From Thalassotalea ponticola (GTDB taxonomy: Bacteria > Pseudomonadota > Gammaproteobacteria > Enterobacterales > Alteromonadaceae), in the NCBI RefSeq assembly GCF_041379045.1, contig NZ_CP166871.1, positions 2,852,001 to 2,916,000 of the forward strand: DNA of 64,000 bases. Reading direction: 5' to 3'. Each line of letters opens with the position of its first letter. Position 1 is the first letter of the stretch. Under the pieces are notes generated by a model. That model made no database searches, was not told where the DNA came from, and was given only the letters and a program-made list of their open reading frames with translations. Shown here piece by piece: positions 60,948 through 64,000 of the stretch. The translations under genes and the position numbers were made by a program.

Positions 60948-61832
60948 TTAACACAGATAGCGCAATTCGGCGAGAAACGTTCGCGCCGCAGGTCCCAAAC
61001 TATCGCCATCTTTAAAAATCAGATATAACGCGGCTTCGCGATGATTTTCAAAGCTTAAATTCAATGTTTTGAGTTGATTTGATTGCAATTCTTGGTTTAT
61101 TGAACTGATCGGCAGCCACGCATAGCCCAAACCGTTTTTAATGATATCGATGGAACTGCGCATATGGCTTACCGTCCAGCGCTGCTCAGCGCCAAGCCAA
61201 CCTGCATCGGTATTGGTATGCAGAGCAGAGTCTCGAACCACGATTTGTCGATGGGCTTTTAAGTCTTCAATGGTTAACGGCCGTTCGATTTGGTGTAATG
61301 CGTGTTCGGGGTGAGCAACCGCTTGAAATACTATGCGGGTGAGTTGCTCACTAAATCCACCGCTTAAGCGAAACGGAGATATGGCTAAGTCAACCTCATC
61401 TTGTTCGAGTAGTTCGCGAGCACCACCTAAAATACACTCGCGAATTTCAATGTTTAATTGAGGATACTGGGCCGACACATTCTCCAGCACTTGATAGAGT
61501 ATATTGACTGGAAAAATCTCTTCGACGGCCACCCGCAACGTGGTTTCTTCGCCTTTGGCTAGGGTTAAGCCCACGGCTTCTAACTTTGCCGCTTCCTGCA
61601 ATAAATAATCCGCCCGTTGTAAAAGCTTTTCTCCCGCTTCAGTGAGCACCGTTTTGCGCCCTTCCACTTCGAGTAACTTAATGTTCAACGAGTCTTCAAT
61701 TTTACTCACTGCGCTGTGCACACTCGATTGGCTTTTGTGGATATGAGTGGCCGCTTGATTAAAGCCACCGTACTTAACGACGGCGCGAAACATGCGCCAT
61801 TGCTCTAGTGTTATTCGCAGTAATGAGTCCAT
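60948..61832 (-). CDS. LysR family transcriptional regulator
   Basis: The 294-residue protein has the LysR winged-helix start (QWRMFRAVVKYGGFNQAATHIHKSQSSVHSAVSKIEDSLN) and an effector-binding domain. It lies 11 bases after the glutathionyl-hydroquinone reductase gene on the same strand. That spacing and order suggest it regulates that gene, and perhaps pirin, in response to electrophiles or quinones, which is inference. Confidence 0.88.
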   Translation of the reverse strand: MDSLLRITLEQWRMFRAVVKYGGFNQAATHIHKSQSSVHSAVSKIEDSLNIKLLEVEGRKTVLTEAGEKLLQRADYLLQEAAKLEAVGLTLAKGEETTLRVAVEEIFPVNILYQVLENVSAQYPQLNIEIRECILGGARELLEQDEVDLAISPFRLSGGFSEQLTRIVFQAVAHPEHALHQIERPLTIEDLKAHRQIVVRDSALHTNTDAGWLGAEQRWTVSHMRSSIDIIKNGLGYAWLPISSINQELQSNQLKTLNLSFENHREAALYLIFKDGDSLGPAARTFLAELRYLC

Positions 61833-61843
61833 TTTTTTTCCTG

Positions 61844-62830
61844 TTATGACGCGGCCAAACGCTGTCTATTGTGCGCACTTAAATAATCAATATCAGGACC
61901 GGCTGGCACAACTTGAGTTGGGTTAATCATGGTGTGTGAAAAGTAGTAATGACGTTTTATATGATAAAAATCTACCGTTTCAGCTACCCCTGGATATTGA
62001 TATAGCTCGCGTAAATAATTACTGATATTTGGATATTGTTCAATGGTTTGTCGATTGCATTTAAAATGTCCCACGTAAACGCTATCAAACCGGATCAAGG
62101 TGGTGAATAAACGCCAATCGGCTTCGGTTAGCACGTCGCCAACTAAGTAGCGTTTGCTGTCTAAGCGTTGCTCAATGGTATCTAGTGCAGTAAACAACTG
62201 GTGGTAAGCTTGCTCATAGGCTTGTTGCGTGGTGGCAAACCCAGCTTTGTACACACCATTGTTGATGTGCTGGTAAACGTAGTCATTAATTTCATCGATT
62301 TCTGCGCGCAATGCACTGGGGTAGAAGTCCAACTCATTACCTGTTAACGAGTCAAAGGCACTGTTAAACATGCGTATAATTTCTGACGATTCGTTAGAGA
62401 CAATACATTGGCGCTTGGTGTCCCACAGCACGGGAACAGTCACTCGACCACTGTAGTCAGTTTTGTTTTTGGTGTAAATTTGGTGCATGTAATCGAAACC
62501 AAATAAATGATCGGAGCTCGAGCCGGATTCGGTGTCAAAGGTCCAGCCGTGCTCTAACATGTCGGGACTGACAACCGATACACTGATGTAATCCTCTAGC
62601 CCTTTTAGTTTGCGAAAAATAAGGGTTCGATGCGCCCAAGGACAGGCCAGCGATACGTATAAATGGTAGCGCCCGCGCTCGGCGGCAAAGCCTGCTTCAC
62701 CGGTAGGTCCAGCGCTGCCATCGGTTGTTATCCAATTGCGCAATTGCGCGGTTTCACGCTGAAATTCGCCTTTGCTCTCGTCAGTGTTGTACCATTGATC
62801 GTGCCATACGCCATTAACTAGCAAACCCAT
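61844..62830 (-). CDS. yqjG: Glutathionyl-hydroquinone reductase (YqjG/ECM4 family)
   Basis: The 328-residue protein starts MGLLVNGVWHDQWYNTDESK and has the catalytic Cys63 in SLACPWAHRTLIFRKLKGLE, followed by the Xi-class glutathione transferase domain. It reduces glutathionyl-hydroquinones to hydroquinones with glutathione. ATG 62830 with GGAG upstream is used. The frame opens at 62845. It is followed by the LysR gene. Confidence 0.92.
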   Translation of the reverse strand: MGLLVNGVWHDQWYNTDESKGEFQRETAQLRNWITTDGSAGPTGEAGFAAERGRYHLYVSLACPWAHRTLIFRKLKGLEDYISVSVVSPDMLEHGWTFDTESGSSSDHLFGFDYMHQIYTKNKTDYSGRVTVPVLWDTKRQCIVSNESSEIIRMFNSAFDSLTGNELDFYPSALRAEIDEINDYVYQHINNGVYKAGFATTQQAYEQAYHQLFTALDTIEQRLDSKRYLVGDVLTEADWRLFTTLIRFDSVYVGHFKCNRQTIEQYPNISNYLRELYQYPGVAETVDFYHIKRHYYFSHTMINPTQVVPAGPDIDYLSAHNRQRLAAS

Positions 62831-63021
62831 AATTACTCCTCTCATTCTATCTTGTGTCTAACTCATAGTATGGCTTGCTCTGGGCCAGTTTAATATTTCA
62901 AATAGCGGTTTTATTAATTCGCTTTAAACGAATGAACCGTCAACGCTCGTTCAAAGTGATGAGCAACAACGCGTGTACATCGACATTGTCGGATAGTTAG
63001 TTATTGACGCTATAGATAAAA

Positions 63022-63059
63022 AAATGCATTAACCTAGCCTTGGCTAAGTTAATGCATTT
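63022..63059 (-). terminator. Terminator of the hutU gene
   Basis: AAATGCATTAAC and GTTAATGCATTT pair, with an inner TAGCC / GGCTA stem. On the minus strand a run of T follows. It lies about 24 bases after the hutU stop. Confidence 0.88.
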
Positions 63060-63082
63060 ATAAGGATATTGATGTGAGCGAG

Positions 63083-64000
63083 TTACAGCGACAAGTTATC
63101 TAAGATGTCGTCGTCAACGCGGTTAGCTAAAGTCACTTTAAGTTTTGGCGTACGCGCCATTTCTCGGCGAATAGCAAAATCCGCCTCTTCATTGCGGGCC
63201 CAGCTGCGTCGCGCAATACCGTTATTAACGTCAAATAACAGCATCGATTGCACACGGCGCTCGGCATCATCGCTACCGTCGAGCAACATACCAAAACCGC
63301 CATTAGTCACTTCGCCCCAGCCTACGCCACCGCCGTTGTGAATAGACACCCAAGTTGCGCCGCGGAAACTGTCGCCAATCACATTGTGAATTGCCATGTC
63401 TGCGGTAAAGCGACTGCCGTCATAAATATTTGAGGTTTCTCTAAACGGTGAATCGGTGCCACTGACGTCGTGGTGATCGCGCCCCAATACCACCGGCCCT
63501 ATTTCACCGCGATTAATCGCGTCGTTAAAGGCTTTGGCTATTTCAATGCGGCCTTGCGCATCGGCATAAAGAATTCGCGCTTGTGAGCCAACCACCAATT
63601 TATTTTGCTTAGCATCCTTGATCCAAGTGATGTTATCTTGCATCTGTTGTTGAATCTCTTCTGGAGACTCTAGCATAATGCGCTCGAGTACCTCAGCGGC
63701 AATGGCGTCGGTTTTATCGAGATCGTCACTGTTGCCCGATGTACACACCCAGCGGAACGGACCAAAGCCATAGTCAAAACACATTGGCCCCAAGATATCT
63801 TGAACATACGATGGATACTTAAAATCAATACCGTTGTCCGCCATCACGTCACCACCTGCGCGTGATGCCTCAAGTAAAAAGGCATTGCCGTAATCAAAGA
63901 AGTAAGTGCCTTTTGCCGTGTGGCGATTAACCGCATCTGCATGGCGTTTTAAGGTTTCTTGTACTTTCACTTTGAAAACATCAGGCTCTTCGCGAATCAA
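63083..64000 (-). CDS. hutU: Urocanate hydratase, C-terminal part
   Basis: The window holds the last 305 residues. The segments VQDILGPMCFDYGFGPFRWVCTSG (with the NAD-contacting Cys in the CTSG stretch), VVLGRDHHDVSGTDSPFRET and GDSFRGATWVSIHNGGGVGWG are typical of HutU. It hydrates urocanate to imidazolone propionate in histidine degradation. The start lies outside the window. hutI is about 5.5 kb away on the same strand. Confidence 0.95.
   Translation of the reverse strand: MIREEPDVFKVKVQETLKRHADAVNRHTAKGTYFFDYGNAFLLEASRAGGDVMADNGIDFKYPSYVQDILGPMCFDYGFGPFRWVCTSGNSDDLDKTDAIAAEVLERIMLESPEEIQQQMQDNITWIKDAKQNKLVVGSQARILYADAQGRIEIAKAFNDAINRGEIGPVVLGRDHHDVSGTDSPFRETSNIYDGSRFTADMAIHNVIGDSFRGATWVSIHNGGGVGWGEVTNGGFGMLLDGSDDAERRVQSMLLFDVNNGIARRSWARNEEADFAIRREMARTPKLKVTLANRVDDDILDNLSL

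Overview
The window is chromosomal DNA from a marine gammaproteobacterium. The best match is the Alteromonadales, probably near Colwellia or Thalassotalea. This rests on family recognition from the sequence: fadBA, hslVU, dnaB-alr, priA/rpmE and yeaGH-ycgB arrangements, a TIGR02922-like small protein, TIGR04219, DUF2333 and DUF3541 proteins, and a potassium-type membrane pyrophosphatase beside a soluble one. No prophage, plasmid, CRISPR or intact insertion sequence is visible.

Layout. 1-3550: end of xseA, a lipoprotein phosphoesterase, a small beta-barrel protein, a membrane methyltransferase and an RDD protein. 3551-9700: repeats, then one complete rRNA operon on the minus strand (16S, 23S, 5S; no tRNA in the spacer) with tandem promoters, two boxA sites and a terminator. 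9953-17338: a secreted protein made of six exact 30-residue repeats, the fadBA beta-oxidation operon, and divergent ppa and hppA pyrophosphatases. 17683-22891: envelope proteins (MipA/OmpV, TIGR04219, DUF2333, a PCuAC copper chaperone, hypotheticals). 23041-25383: a phage-shock (Psp) cluster on the minus strand with a sigma-54-like promoter and two very short membrane-peptide ORFs. 25649-30976: dusA, a VOC protein, a Zur-type regulator, a TIGR02922-like protein, alr and dnaB. 31103-38530: ycgB-yeaH-yeaG, then an ECF sigma, anti-sigma-like and DUF4097 module. 38667-41223: the pxpBCA-type 5-oxoprolinase genes. 41202-47979: DUF454, DUF1456 and DUF971 genes, hslVU with a heat-shock-like promoter and leader hairpin, an FtsN-like SPOR protein, priA and rpmE. 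48369-55618: a tightly packed six-gene operon. 55749-64000: rraA, hutI, a TonB-dependent receptor, pirin, LysR, a glutathionyl-hydroquinone reductase, and the end of hutU.

The most interesting locus is the six-gene operon at 48369-55618. It joins a retropepsin-like lipoprotein, a membrane protein with an inactive-transglutaminase domain, and an ATP-grasp ligase to a secreted M3-type metallopeptidase and two paralogous secreted DUF3541 proteins. Overlapping or abutting reading frames suggest one envelope peptide-ligation and peptide-cleavage system. Other highlights are paired mini-hairpins in every spacer of the rRNA operon, tiny ORFs in the Psp cluster, and the 30-residue repeat protein.

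All functional statements come from reading motifs by eye. No database search was run.
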